Below, one piece after another: positions 34,548-47,453 of a stretch of 64,000 nucleotides of DNA. Origin of the DNA: Ifrita kowaldi (taxonomy: Eukaryota > Chordata > Aves > Passeriformes > Cinclosomatidae); NCBI GenBank assembly GCA_013398055.1, contig VZRS01012070.1, forward strand, positions 918,558 through 982,557. Direction: 5' to 3'. The notes beneath the pieces were generated by a model, which saw only the letters and a list, made by a program, of their open reading frames with translations, was not told the DNA's origin and searched no databases. How positions within the stretch are numbered: position 1 is the first letter of the stretch; each line of letters starts with the position of its first letter. Both the position numbers and the translations under genes were made by a program.

Positions 34548-37500
34548 TATGTTTGTATGTATATCTGCATATAAAGTGATAGAACAAGGCAAGTAAGAAG
34601 TCTGCACTGCCTATACTCATGGGTCTGCAATACCCAATGTCATCCACATTTCAAATTCTTTGCCTCCTCCCTCTCCTTTAGTATTCAAATCCCATGCTCT
34701 AAACAAAAGAAATTTCCAGTGACATTAAATTAATAAAAATGCCCACCGGACAATGTGATTCAAATTGATCCATGGCTGAGGAATCTAGCAGAAACCTAAC
34801 ACAAATGTGTTTTCTTTCACTAAAAATATGAGTGCTGTGAACACTGTAAAATACTTTTTTCACATTTCACCATTCATTCCTTTGGAAAGAGTGCCAGACT
34901 TCTTCACATCAATCTAGAGTCTGAATAGAAGCATGAATGCTTTGCTACTCTCATTATTTTTCTTCAAGTGCTCCTACTTTCAAGAGAAAATAATTCAAAT
35001 AATCTTTGACCTCCCTCTTTATTTATCTATTACATCTTAAGCAAATGTATGTATCTGGAAAAGAGTTTATATTCCCACTGCAAGGAATAGCTGGATCCTA
35101 CTAAGAGTTTATAGAATTGAAGTGTGCAGGATAGATATAAGGCAAATTGCTATATAAAACGAGCCTGAAAATGGTAGTTAACCCTGAGCTGTCCCCAACA
35201 CGTGGTGTTGCATATTACATTGCTCAAGTAAATGCCAACCTCACCCAGGAGGACTACCTTCAGGAGTAGGAAATCCCCTCAGTCATCAAAATTTGTAAAT
35301 TTTATTACATGGGAACACAGGACTAGAGTCTTTGAGTCCAGGCTCCTGCTCCCATAAATAATCACATGAAGTTCAAGAGCTCACAAAACATCCAATAAAA
35401 AAAAAACCAAAGCCCTTTTCTTCCACAAGCTCTTGTACTGAAATACTTACCAGCATCAGAGAGCATTCTTGAGATCTACAATATAAAGGTCTATGGGAAA
35501 AAATAAAAGGGTCAAAAGTATTGCCAGCTGCCTTTGGAACAGCAAAACACTCGACTAGGTGCAAACCCCACGTGGTTGGTACTCCAACATGCAGAAAAAC
35601 TCTCCTGATCCCACACTCTGCAGTCATGACAACCCTGAGCACATGAGAAGGATACCATCCAGGTGCTCAGCAGATTTTGAGGGACAATATGGGATCACCA
35701 GCACCCTGAGCTCAGCATCCTGACACCAAAGTGCAAGAGCTGGTGAATGTAAAGTGGCACAAACTGCTACAGTCAAAGCTCACACCTGGAAAGAAACCCT
35801 GTGGTCTCCATTGTCTGAAACAACCTGTGCCATCACTCCCAGGCTCAGCCTGTCTACCTGATGGGCAAGGCAGATGGAGAACATTCTCCTTACAGAAATG
35901 AGACCAAGTGGAAAACTTTAAAGCTAATCATATCAGCCACTGCTTTCAGCCAACGGACAACCTGGAAACCATTCAAGGCAAGAAGAGCAAAGTGTCTTCT
36001 TTCCACACATTCCAACCCGGTTAAATAACAGGGAGTGGCTTCGCGTGGAGAAAATGCAAAGCACTTGGGAAAGCTAGGTGGTGAGATCAAGTTTCCAGAA
36101 CTGGAATCTTACAGTAGGCAGAGCAGCCCAAAGGAGGAAGGGTGGAGCAGGCACAGGAATCAAGAGACTAAAGGGACACTGCCTTTGTGTGTCTTTAACA
36201 CCCAGTACCCAAAGATATGAAAAGGCATTAAAAAGCTCTATACTTCACCTCAAGATGCTGGCATTACACAGGTAAGGTAATATTAATGTCTAATACACAG
36301 AGGAAGTGAAAGTAAAACATAGGAGAGTTTAGTAACTGATTCAAGGTGAAATGAGGAGTGTCAGAGAAAACCAGGAAAAGACCGTAAGGCCTCTAGTTAT
36401 GCATTTTAACCACAGGAGATCACTCTTTCTCTCCTGGAAAAACTAGGAGAAGAGCAAATCAATCATGCTTAAAAATTACAGAACTCAGAGGCTGACTAAA
36501 TCATCCAAAGCAGAGAGCACCTCTGCGAGATACCAGAGCAGATGCTACACAAAGACAAGATAATAGAATTATATTACAAAAGGCTACTGTGACATCTTTT
36601 CTTGTAACTAAGTTTCTTAGCACTGCACATTCTACTTAACTGGGATGTCCTCCTTATTAGGATCCTTCTAAAGGCAATAGTTTTTGCCTAATGATAATGA
36701 GTGGCAATCACTGCTGCTTAAAATGGCTTACAAGTAACAACCATTCAACTAAATTAGGATATATTCTGCTAGCACCAAGCAGTTAAGTGGTGCACAACCA
36801 AGTGGAACGTGAGATGGATTTGATTGTTCAGGCTATATATTACAAAACAAAGAAGAATCGGAAAATTAAATTCCCCTAAACATAGAAACTGAGCTCCCAA
36901 AACACCAGCTACAGCTTTACATTTATTTTTATTAGGATATAGAGAAAAGAAAATCTTAAGTCTTGCCAAAATGAATTGCTAGACTTCAAAATCCTCAAAA
37001 CCACCACAAAAACAAACTAGAAAAGCAGTGAACATGGAGCAAGCCAGTCGACAAGACAAGAAACAGACATCCATCTCCTCATGCTTATCCCCAAAGTCTT
37101 TCCCCGGTTTCCTAAAGAGGTCTTTGTGGTACTGCCAAAGATGCTGCTTTCCAGCGTGCATCCATGGGCTGGACAGCCAACACGTGTGCTGACAGCACAG
37201 TGAGAGGCAGCTGATGCCACACCTCTATCCCTGCCCTGTTCCCCAGTGAGAGCTCTGATGAGCACCCTGTACTTTCACCTTCCCATGATTTTCACCACTG
37301 CTCTCTCCCTGTTGGCCACAAAGGGGCATTTTATCAACTTCACAAGAGGAAAATTGCATGACAGCACACTCTGCTCAGTCACGTTGTTCCACTGTCACAG
37401 GGACCACAAAAGTTTCAGTGAGAGTTGTGATTTTTTTGGCAGGGAGATGTTAGAGCTGACATAGTGCATTAATTTCATTGTTGAGCATCCATCAGTTTGA

Positions 37501-40500
37501 GATTACCCTGATCTAAGCTATGCTGCACTGGAACTAGCAATATGTGGAAAAAGGTTTTGTCTCACTCTTTCGTAGGAAGCATCCAGATACAAAAAAGAAA
37601 AAGAAAAAAAAATTTAAAATGCCAGTATCATATTTCTTCTCTGCTACATGCAAAAAAAAATAACACATGCAGCCCTCAGTGTGGTGACCCAACAAGAAGC
37701 TGAGAGGTCACAGGGAATCTGATGGAAGAATAGAGCATGATGAGTGTGTTGGCAGTACAAGCAAGTGAGAAAGCTCAGAGAAATGCAGATTTGATGGCAC
37801 CCAGTGTAACCATGAGAGCGCCTCTTGCAGCAAGATGTAAGACACATACTCAAGGAGGAAAGGATGTGCATTGGTAGAAATGTGACTCTGGACATGCACA
37901 GGAGTACTAACTCATGCAAAAATGGGCTTGGCTAAAAACAAGCAAAAGTTCCTCTCAGACTGAGAGTTCAAAGAAGGTCTAAGCCTTTGAGTCACCAAAA
38001 ATGACTAAGAATGCATAATGGGTTTTATTTTACAGAAAAAGACCTGTCAGCTGATAACAGCAGAACGGGAGAGGATTCAGTGATTCATAGCTTATAATGC
38101 TCTTTCCCAGAGCCTGTAATTTCCTTCATTCATTACCGTCAGCCCCCTGAAACGCCCAGCCCAGACTGAAGCCTGCCCCTTCAGAACCGTGCTGTGGGCA
38201 CGGCCTGAGAGCCCCACGCTGCTGATACGGCACCTCTCCTGACTCAGCCCAATCTCCTCCAGTGTGTGACACCAGGCACCAGCAGCTCTTCAGGCCCCAC
38301 CACGTATGAGCAGTGAGCTTCTTGGAATAATGCTGGTTTGAACTTCTTGAGAGACTGAGTATCAAACCGCAAATGAGTAACCCCACGCAAGGACATCATC
38401 TTCCATTTTTTGCAAGACCTACAATCCAAACAGGCTCATGTTCCGGGTACTGCAGCTACTGTTCTAGTAAAGCAGCACAAAATGCCTGACCCAAAAGACC
38501 GTATTTTCTGTTGCCTTCTCTGTGTGCCACCATCCTTTTGGCACAGGCACCATGCATCAGATGCCTTCAAGGGTCAGGCACACCATTTCAAAAACACCCA
38601 TGTGCTTCCATTTCTGAGCAGTTGCACTAACACTCTACAGTGCACTTGGCAAGACTATTTTGAAAACCCTACAGAACACCTCCTCCATTTGCTTCAATAT
38701 TTGGAAAGATTATTATGCTTTTTACAGGAGAAGGAGTTGTTTGCCAAAAATCCCTCCTTTCTCTTTGGAACACCATCAGCTTATACCAAACTCCATGAAT
38801 AATACACAGCAGAGCAGACACACGGTGCTGAGACTGAGCACGGGGCATTCCCACTGTAGGTACCAATTGCACCGTTCCCATTTCCCAGGTGGAAGGAGCT
38901 GGAAACGAGACTGAGGGGAGTGTGACAAAGCACCTGTTGGTCTATGGAGCAATCACTTGCACTTGGGAGCCAGTTATGTATGCAAAAGCTGATGCAAACC
39001 TGATACGTACTACAGGAATAAGGATGGTTTTCAATTCAAACTGGTGAAAACACCTGGCCATGCAAGAGTGCGGTGACTGGTTGATGGGAGAATGACACCC
39101 CTTCCTGCAGAGCTGGGTGTTTGCTCTTTGCTCTGTAAGTCGCCTTCCGTGAATGCCAAAACCTTGGACTCTGGCCCAGGCAGTGCTACCGTTGTATCAC
39201 AAAGCTGCTAAAATCATCACCATCCTTCAATTCAAACAACTACACCAGCAGCCCCAAAGGTTTCTGGGAAGGCACCAGGTACGTGTTTCAATAGAATAAA
39301 TATAAAATAAATAAAATCAGTGAAGTCTGCAGTCAGTAAGGCACCAAACCTGAAAATACATGACATGCAGGGGCTGCAAGGAAACCCCTGAGCCTCTGAA
39401 CACACGTGAACAAAATTGCACTGCTGCTGCATGCTGCCATGCTGCAGCAAGAAAATGCAGGCAGCTCTGGCAGAACTCTCACTGACTTAGGGTCAGGATG
39501 TTAGACCCCCAAGGAATAAGTTTTGGGTAAACTGGAGTGTGTGGAACCCACAGAAAAGGGTAAGTAATTAGGATTTCCTTTCAACTGCTTGCACAGATGA
39601 CTATCAGATTAACCACTCCACCCTCACCATGAAAGCCCATACTTAATGAAAGCAAAGAATGATAAGATGGTTTAGAAACACAAGCTGCTATTTACTGGCT
39701 TTAGGGCAGTATCCCATCACTCCAAGAATTTACTATGCTCCCTCCCACCCTGCTAAGGATGCACTAAGCAAATGGATTACCACAGCAGGATAAAAACCAC
39801 CTACCCACAAAGTCTACGGTACAGGATTACGGCAATCTCCTGAACTGCCTACAAGTCCTCAGCAGGACGTGCCCCACAGTCTCTCTGTGGTTTGGTACAT
39901 CTCTTGGGGTATCCCTAGCAGGTGAGATGCCCCCACCTGTAAACACCTGAGCTTAAGGACTGATAGCCGTGACCCGTATGGGACCAAGGTACCCATCCTC
40001 CCTCAGTAAAGGAGAAACCTTCAGCATGTGCTTCAATGGGGTTTTGCCGTGTATTTAAAGCCAAACACTCACCTAAAACTTTCACTGACTGGAAACCCTG
40101 GATGCCAGCCAGATGACAGTCCTTTCTAAAAGTAACCTTTACATTCTTCCAAAATTCCACTTGGCTTACTAAATAGAAACTGCCTGTTAATAGCACATAT
40201 TTCACCATTCAGACCTTTGATACATAGACCCCTACAACAATAAATCAGTTCTGACCAGTAAAGGTTAACCGATATACATACAAATATGGCAAAATCATTA
40301 CAGACAATGAAAAAAATTTACAAGAAGAGAGGTTAGACTACGCTGCTAGCACACATTTATTATCGCTTGCCCTACAGATTGCCTGGCTGAGCCCATTTCA
40401 AATAATTCAGGTTTTATAGAGCTGATAGACACACTCTTCCCTACCCAGCTATAATACAAACTAACTGTGTTCACGTGCATGAGCTCATTACATGGCTACC

Positions 40501-41206
40501 AGTTTCTGAAAAAGACTTAAGTTTATTTTACAGACATCTAATAGCTCTTTTTAACCCATGCAGAGTATGCATTTGTACATTCTGGATTTTACATGAAGAT
40601 ACAGAGTTTTATTCCTAAAATATCTCATACATTTTTTAAAAGTTATGACCTCTATTACTTTTCCCAGAGAGAAATGGCTGCACATATATTTTCAGAGCGG
40701 TTAAAGGTCAAACACAGTTTTCATTTATGCATAATCTGGAGATTTGAACCTTTGCATTATTAATCTTCTCCTCTGTTTCACATAGGAACTCACAGATCAG
40801 CACAGACCAACAAACACCAAAAACGCTGCAGTACAGGAATATGACCATTTCTATGTCAGAGCCTCCTCCAGAGCACTGAACAGACAGCAGTTAATGAATA
40901 AACGCGCTCACTATTTCATCTCTGTGGCTCAGCGTAGTTTCCAGCATGACTTTGACGTGACCGCATCTTATCCATCCTCTGCTTTGAATAAATGCCATTC
41001 CCTGTGGGCTCACATCTTCCCACTGGTGCCCTTGCAGGGACTGAGACAAATCCTCAGCAGTGCCTTGGCTGCCCTGTGGAGCTACTTCACCTCCAAGCAC
41101 AGCTCCACCAAATACTCAAGCACCAAAACCAGACTGAGGAACAAACCACAGAGCAGTTCTGCCCCCACAGCCTTGGTTTTAGAAACAGCTGAGACAACTC
41201 TGCTGA

Positions 41207-41290
41207 AACGAAAAAGAAAAAACAAAACAACAAAGAAAAAACCACACACACACACAAAAAAAAACCACTAAAAAAAAGGAAAAATAAGTA
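41207..41290. repeat. A-rich low-complexity tract with (CA)n core
   Basis: Long runs of A interrupted by C and G, with a short (AC)n core at about 41242-41257. Simple sequence; no retroelement body is recognised upstream. Confidence 0.8.
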
Positions 41291-42216
41291 TTTTTAAATC
41301 ATTTTTGGGAAACTGACTGCCCTAGAAAAAGCTAAATACTGCTGGGTCATACCAGGATGTATAATGATACAGCAGGTAGCTGTAACTGCCTCACCAGCTA
41401 CATCACATCTGCTGAATTTATTTAGCCTTTTCTCTTTTAAGCAGACTGAAAGAAACCAAACGATGTTTGGAAACTTCCAGGCAGCATTTCAGTGGGTCAG
41501 CATTATGTAACTGATTGGTTGACTTAAGCAGCACTACATGCAATGATGGACACAGAAACTGAATATAAGTCTTCAAAATTTATTCTAGTCAAAAGCTTAG
41601 ACAAGAAACACCCCCAAATAATAAACCAGTAACAATAAACTCCATTTCCTTCACTGAGGTATAAGTCCCCAAACAGATGTGTGTTCGAGGCATCATGCAG
41701 GTGGTTACAGCTCCTAAACCAACTAAAGTTGTACCTATTCCAATCACATTCTCCATGGATAAACACAACAAAACGCTCCCTGGCTTAGATTTCCTAATAT
41801 TAACAATTATATGAAGCACAGGGAATTACAAGAGAATTATGAAGTTCATTTTATTTGGAAAAGACATGGATTCAATGAGAACTACTGTCTGGCAGCATAA
41901 AAACACACCATGAAATTTAATTGCAATGCAGAACACTACAAGACCTACAAGCAAGTTTTCATTACTTCAGCTGCACGTCAGAAGGAAAAGGAACAAAAAT
42001 AGATGAAATTTCCAGTTTGAAAATAACATAAACTTGTAATTAATTATTTTAATTCTATTCTAGTGAAAAGGCAGAACTCTGCAATTTAAATCATTTGCAG
42101 ATTTGTGGTCTCCAGCCAGGAGAGGACAACACGCTACCATTGACCCTAGCCACAGGGACTGCTACACAAGGCCAGGAGTGATCTATGAGCTTCATAAAGA
42201 GATTTAAATAGAGTTC

Positions 42217-42240
42217 ATATATATATATATATATATATAT
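42217..42240. repeat. (AT)12 microsatellite
   Basis: Twenty-four uninterrupted bases of alternating A and T in intron. Likely length-polymorphic. Confidence 0.95.
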
Positions 42241-44788
42241 GCACATACAATGTGAAATTAAAGCAGGCATTTGTATACACCAGACTTCCCAGAGAGTACC
42301 CTCTGTTGAAAAATTGTCACTTCTTTTGAGCTCATTTGCCCAGAAATATGTAACCATGGAATTTAATTCTTGCTGCTAAGAGCTGGAATAGGAGTTAGAC
42401 TGGGCTGTGCAGAGATGCTTGGAGGGCCATCTCCACATACAGCCCTCCTGGTGGGTGCTTGCTGCAGCCAACTGACAGCACACAAACAACGAGTTTGTCC
42501 CTTGTCCCCCGTTTATCTGTGCTTCCATTCCACCCCAAAACTTAACAGGCAATAGCATCTGACTCTTCTCCTCAAAGCATTCTGAGCATTCATAAGTCAC
42601 AGTACAGTGCCAAGGATGCTGCCACACAGGCATCTGACAGCTTCTGAACATAGTGCCCAGAGCACCCACCCATCAGCAAGAAAATACCGTACTGAGTAAA
42701 TCAGTGCCAGTTCTCTGTCTGCTGTGATCTTTTAAACTAAGTTTTAATGCACTCAGAGACAAAAATTTACGAACTAGTCTATGCACAGGCAAAGCTAAGC
42801 TGTTCATTTTAAATGGGAAACTATAATTTTCCCTTGCACCATTATAAAGTTATACAGAGGCAACATGTGAAAGATACGTTGCACACGGGTCATCCTTCCT
42901 GATGTGAGGTTTGCATAACAAAGAAAGACAGTTCTTTTGTCCAAATTCTTCATGTTAATCGTGTCTCTAAGTGACTAACAATGGATTTAGTGGACACTCA
43001 AAATGGTTTATTGTGTAAGAAAGTTGCTTCTAACCCTGGCAGATATGGAAGCAACCTCCCTCCTCCCCAATTCCACCAGCGGAAGGATATGGTACTTTAC
43101 TAGTAATATTCCAAAATATGCAGGTCACCATGAACATGGCTGCTGTGGGCAAAGCCTTCAGTATGAGAACTGAAAGACTGCACTTAATTCAGAGGAATTT
43201 TGACAAAAAGGGTGAGCGTCTTTTCTTTTTCCACATGGAAATTGTTCTTGGTATTTCTGTAGCACAGGAAAGCAGTGAAACTTTTTCACTTCATATATCT
43301 AAAGTTCCTTCCTCAGACAGTTTCATCTTTGTTCAGCACTCAGGTGGTATGCTTCGTCCACTAAGCTTAGCTATGGAATTTGACACATTTCTATTTGGTT
43401 TCTGAAATCAATTCTGTGAACACACCACCTGCACTGACTTAAGACCATAGGTTCTCTCCCCACTCTGCTTAAGCAGTCACTACTTGAAACTTTCAATTCA
43501 GAATAAACTTTATGGTCAACAGACAGGAAAAAATCTCCAACTCAAGTCATTCAAAGCAATGAGTGTAACAATCATGGCAAAAGCCAGGACAACGTGACAG
43601 TCTGAAAGCCTTCAAGACCAGTTCTCAAAATTACAAACATTGGGAATACAGGTTTTACCCTACACTGAACCCCATGAAGATTAAAAATTCTACCAGCTCA
43701 CATTTAAGGATCCCCAAGTAACTTCGACTTTGCCCTGATCACACTGGGAACAACTGGAAATTTTGAGACAAGTTTTTCTTCTTCAGAGAGAGCTGGAAAG
43801 AGGAACTGAGGAACTGTCCTTCGGTTTTGGCTATGGATTGATTATAAAGCTGCCACCTGGAAATTCCACTGCTGGAGTTCTTATGCTAAAAAATGTTTCA
43901 GAAGGGATCTGACTCAGAAAGGGCAAGTTCAGCAGCATGGCTTTCTCCAGCACACTGAGATAGGGAAACAAGATGCAGATGCAGACACCAACTGCCCTGA
44001 ACTCACTTCTCAGGATCCATAGCCATGATCTTCACAATCTGAATTGTTCATACAACAAACAATGCATTCTGGTGTCGGCACATCATGACAGGGGGTGAAG
44101 TAAAACATGACTGCTACAGACAGTGCTTGAAAATCTCAGAAGACAACCAGTAAAATATTTTTGTGATGACTTCAGAATCATGGGAAATAAGCATGATAAA
44201 GCAATGGCTTTCATGTGCCATAAAAGTATGATTAAAATGTCCTTAGGCACATAACTCAAGAGTCAGCCCAGACCAATATAATGTAGACAACTGAGATAAG
44301 GAGCTCGTGAACTGTGGTTTACTGATAGGACATACAAGATTAATAAAAGCAGCGGTTGAGAAGGAAAACAATAAAACCATAAATGATGGGAAATAATCCT
44401 TACACTAAGCCACTCTGCATGCTTTTGGGGAATGAACTGACAGCTGAGTCATGTGATCTACCATCCCCTTACCTCTGATGAGTCAACAGCAACTTACTGG
44501 GGTGTGTCGCAGGAACATATAAAGACAGCTCTGTTCAAGCAAACACCACTTTGCACTTCATTTTAACTGTACAGCAAGCCTTAATTTAGGTGCTTCAAAA
44601 GCAGATTGACTAAGAAATCACCTTGAAGCAAGCAAGGAGAGTTATTCAGGATATGTAATACTACCGCAGAGACAGATACCACATCCTGGGGACAGCTAGA
44701 ACATGCAGCTCTTCTTTGCATGAAGGCAACATTCAGGACAACAACTAAGACAATGTCTTATCCAAAGACCAGAAATATATTAATAGAG

Positions 44789-45195
44789 ATATACTGCGTC
44801 CAGCTCCGGGGTCCTCAGCACATGAAAGACGTGGACCTGTAGAAACAGGTCCAGAGGAGGTCACAAAGATGGTGAGAGAGCAGGAGCACTTCTCCTAAGA
44901 AAACAGACAGAGAGTTGGGGCTGTACAGCCTGCAAAAGAGAAGGCTCTGGTGAGACAGGGAGAGTTGATTTAGGTTAGATAGAAGGATAAAATTCTTTTA
45001 TAATGAGGGAGGTAGAACACTGGCACAGGTTTCCCAGAGAGATGGTGGATGTCCCATCCCTGGAAATACTCAGGGTCAGATTGGATGGGGCTCTAAGGAT
45101 TCTGATCGAGTTGAAGATGTCTCTGCTCATTGCAGGGGGTATGACTAGATGGCCTTTAAAGGTCCTTTCCAGCCCAAACCATTCTATGATTCCAT
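44789..45195 (+). mobile_element. CR1 LINE, 5'-truncated 3' end
   Basis: The segment follows the 3' end of avian CR1 elements. It starts at a 'gtccagctccgggg' stretch and passes through 'cagcctgcaaaagagaaggc' and 'ggcacaggtttcccagagag'. It ends in 'ggcctttaaaggtcctttcc' and a terminal ATTCTATGATTC repeat near 45180-45192. An internal stretch of the usual 3' region is missing between about 44950 and 45010. The insertion is antisense to ABTB3. It is untranslatable and carries no reverse-transcriptase domain. Confidence 0.93.
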
Positions 45196-45889
45196 GAACC
45201 TAGACTGGGTGGAAACACGTTTTTGTTGACTCTCAGCTGGATAATGGCAGTTCATCTACTGACCATGAAGCCTTCAGGCCCTGCCAAGCCCCAACCTGTG
45301 CAGCCCATCATCTCAGCCACACAAACCCCTGCAAACACCTAAGCCACCACCCTTCCCCCCGAACTAAGAGCCCCACAGTGTCCCACCTTGCAGTCCAGGT
45401 GCAAGACACTTGACTAATAACAACTAAACTGTTTGGCTAATACCCTGTTTTGATATTGAATGCAGATTCATGTGGGACACACTGGAAAAGCTGCTGCTAA
45501 GCGGGGCAGATCAGGGAGTTGGGATGTGGAAGGTGACTCCCATAGGCCTGCAAGCTGCCTGCTGTGCTGGAATTCAGCTGGTGACAAACACCAGTGAACC
45601 GGCTGCCTGTGGAAATCCTGTTCCAGCGACAGCTCCCCACTGGTGCATCTGTGCCTGTGCCAACCCCCGCTCTTTATTCAATTCCCTCCGTTAGTTATTT
45701 TTGGCTGCTGACCAAATCTCCACATGCCGTAGCCTACAGCCAGGAATCTGTGAGGGTGGCCAGGGAACAGCACGGAGGCTGATGACACAGCCCCTCCACT
45801 GCCGGCCCAAGAGCAGGGAAACCAGCCCTGCCCTGAGCTGGGCTGGCTCCTCATGGCTGCAGGAGGGCTCTGCAGCCACCCCGGCCTGT

Positions 45890-46040
45890 GAGAACGCCCT
45901 GCTCTGTCCCCACAAGGGACGTACGTGACATCTGTAGGTGCCGTGTGGTTTGCGGGCTGCGGCTGCAGGCAGGCACGGAAACGGGCTCGGTTTTCAGCTC
46001 GTGCAGCTGCACGTGCGGGGGAGCATCCTCCGGCTGAGGG
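45890..46040. promoter_or_regulatory. CpG-dense intronic patch with palindromic E-boxes (candidate regulatory element)
   Basis: About 13 CpGs lie in 150 bp, against a CpG-poor background. A 14-bp perfect palindrome CGTGCAGCTGCACG occupies 46000-46013. It overlaps two abutting palindromic E-boxes, CAGCTG (46004-46009) and CACGTG (46010-46015). This could be an enhancer or a minor internal promoter, but no first exon or transcription start can be defined from sequence alone. Confidence 0.3.
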
Positions 46041-47435
46041 GAGCCACCAGCACAAACCAGCCCTCAAGTTTGTAAAGCACATTGATGGGTTTGCTTCAGC
46101 ACCACAAAATGAACGCTGCTGCAAATGACTCCCATAAAATGAGATGCATTGCTGTAATAAAGGAAATAATATTTACCAAGATACTTAGAACTCTTATTTT
46201 CAATATATATCTTCAAAGCAATTAACTAATATTAGAGCATTCATTTTCCTCAGGCCTCCATGACTCCAGTGGGTATGGTTAGACCTCTCAGTTTACACAA
46301 TTAAGGTGTACTACTTCAAATCTGCTGCCTTGAATAGGAGCAGAGCTATCAGTACCTGCAACAAAACCAGAGAGGTCTTAATCCACGAGCCCAACCCTGC
46401 TTGGCCTCCAAAAACACCAATGCACACTCCTGTTTATCCCTCTGTAAAACTAGAGATGCCACAGAAGCTTGTTTCAGTGACATTTAGAAAGCACTTAGAG
46501 AGGCACTATGACACACAGGCAGCTCCCTCAGTAGGATTTATCAACAAACCAACTCTCAAAACAACTCGGAAAATGGGAGCTTCACAGTGGCTCATTTAAA
46601 CATGAGCAGATGACGTGGCCTTGGCAGCAGAAGGGCACAAGATCTGCTCCTTGGGGGCATTTCAAAGATAACTTGGCTATCCAGAGGTGAAAATTAAGTG
46701 CTCTTAAAATAAAATGCTCCCCTCACCCAGCACTGTGACTTTAATAAATCCAGATGTCTAATATTTCAATTCTTAAAACGGTGGCTTGTAAAAAACAAAA
46801 ACCAAAAAATTCAAAAGAAAAATCCAAGGTCGAAAGCACACTTTATATTCATTAAAGAGCTCACCAAACGGTACTGCCTATGCAGGAGAGTCAAAGAAAA
46901 GGGGGAAAAAACCCCAAAACCAAAGTACTGATATTTCATATACAGAGCAAATACTGAAGGGCAGTGAAATGTTATGAAGTAGCTTAGTAGAACTGTTTAC
47001 AGCCTCAAAGATACTTTAAAACATTTTATTACTGGGAAAACCAAATGTCAAAAAGCCCTAAAATTGGCCTAAAAAGAAATAATTTTTTTATGAGTAAAAC
47101 TGGAGTTCTTTCATTTGCTGCTTTATTTCCACAGCTTTCAGCACACACTCTGCTCTAGCCATCTTGTCAAACTTATCTCTTCAAACAAGAAAAACAGAAA
47201 TTACATTCTCCTGCATGTCAGAGCAAAAGTTCTAAAGAAAAGCCAGGAATCCGAGAGCTGGAGCTCTAGGAAAACCATCAAACAGGCAGAGGACTTTACT
47301 GACCACATCAGCCATGGTTCTTAACTGGATCCTCACTGGTGTCTCAGCCATTCAGTCTGAGATTTTTAGTAGCACCTTTTATAGATTTACAGGCAATAAA
47401 TCTATCAAAGCCTTCTGCTTTTCTTTCATCTTTTT

Positions 47436-47453
47436 GGGGGGGTGGGGGAGGGG
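47436..47453 (+). other. G-run cluster, potential G-quadruplex
   Basis: Runs of seven, five and four G are separated by single T and A. The seven-G run can supply two tracts, so four tracts are available. On the plus strand this is the non-template side of the ABTB3 transcript reversed, so the RNA would carry C-runs, not G-runs. Confidence 0.45.

Larger units (their letters stand above)
30064..44788 (-). other. ABTB3: ABTB3 upstream intron, part nearest the first visible exon
   Basis: The intron lies upstream of the acceptor at 30064. It contains a C-run cluster at 33722-33748, a 22-bp AT-rich palindrome at 34526-34547, an A-rich low-complexity block at 41207-41290 and (AT)12 at 42217-42240. 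No exon with family similarity is visible on the minus strand and no other gene on the plus strand. The large first coding exon of ABTB3, which in this family encodes several hundred residues and should end near an ICGKN-type motif with a Gly codon split after its first base, is absent. Confidence 0.8.

Noticed and set aside
45678..46124. 148-codon minus-strand frame over the CpG-dense patch, considered as an alternative ABTB3 first exon
   Set aside because: There is no similarity to the family's N-terminal region and no donor in a phase that would fit the next exon. Openness is explained by GC content.
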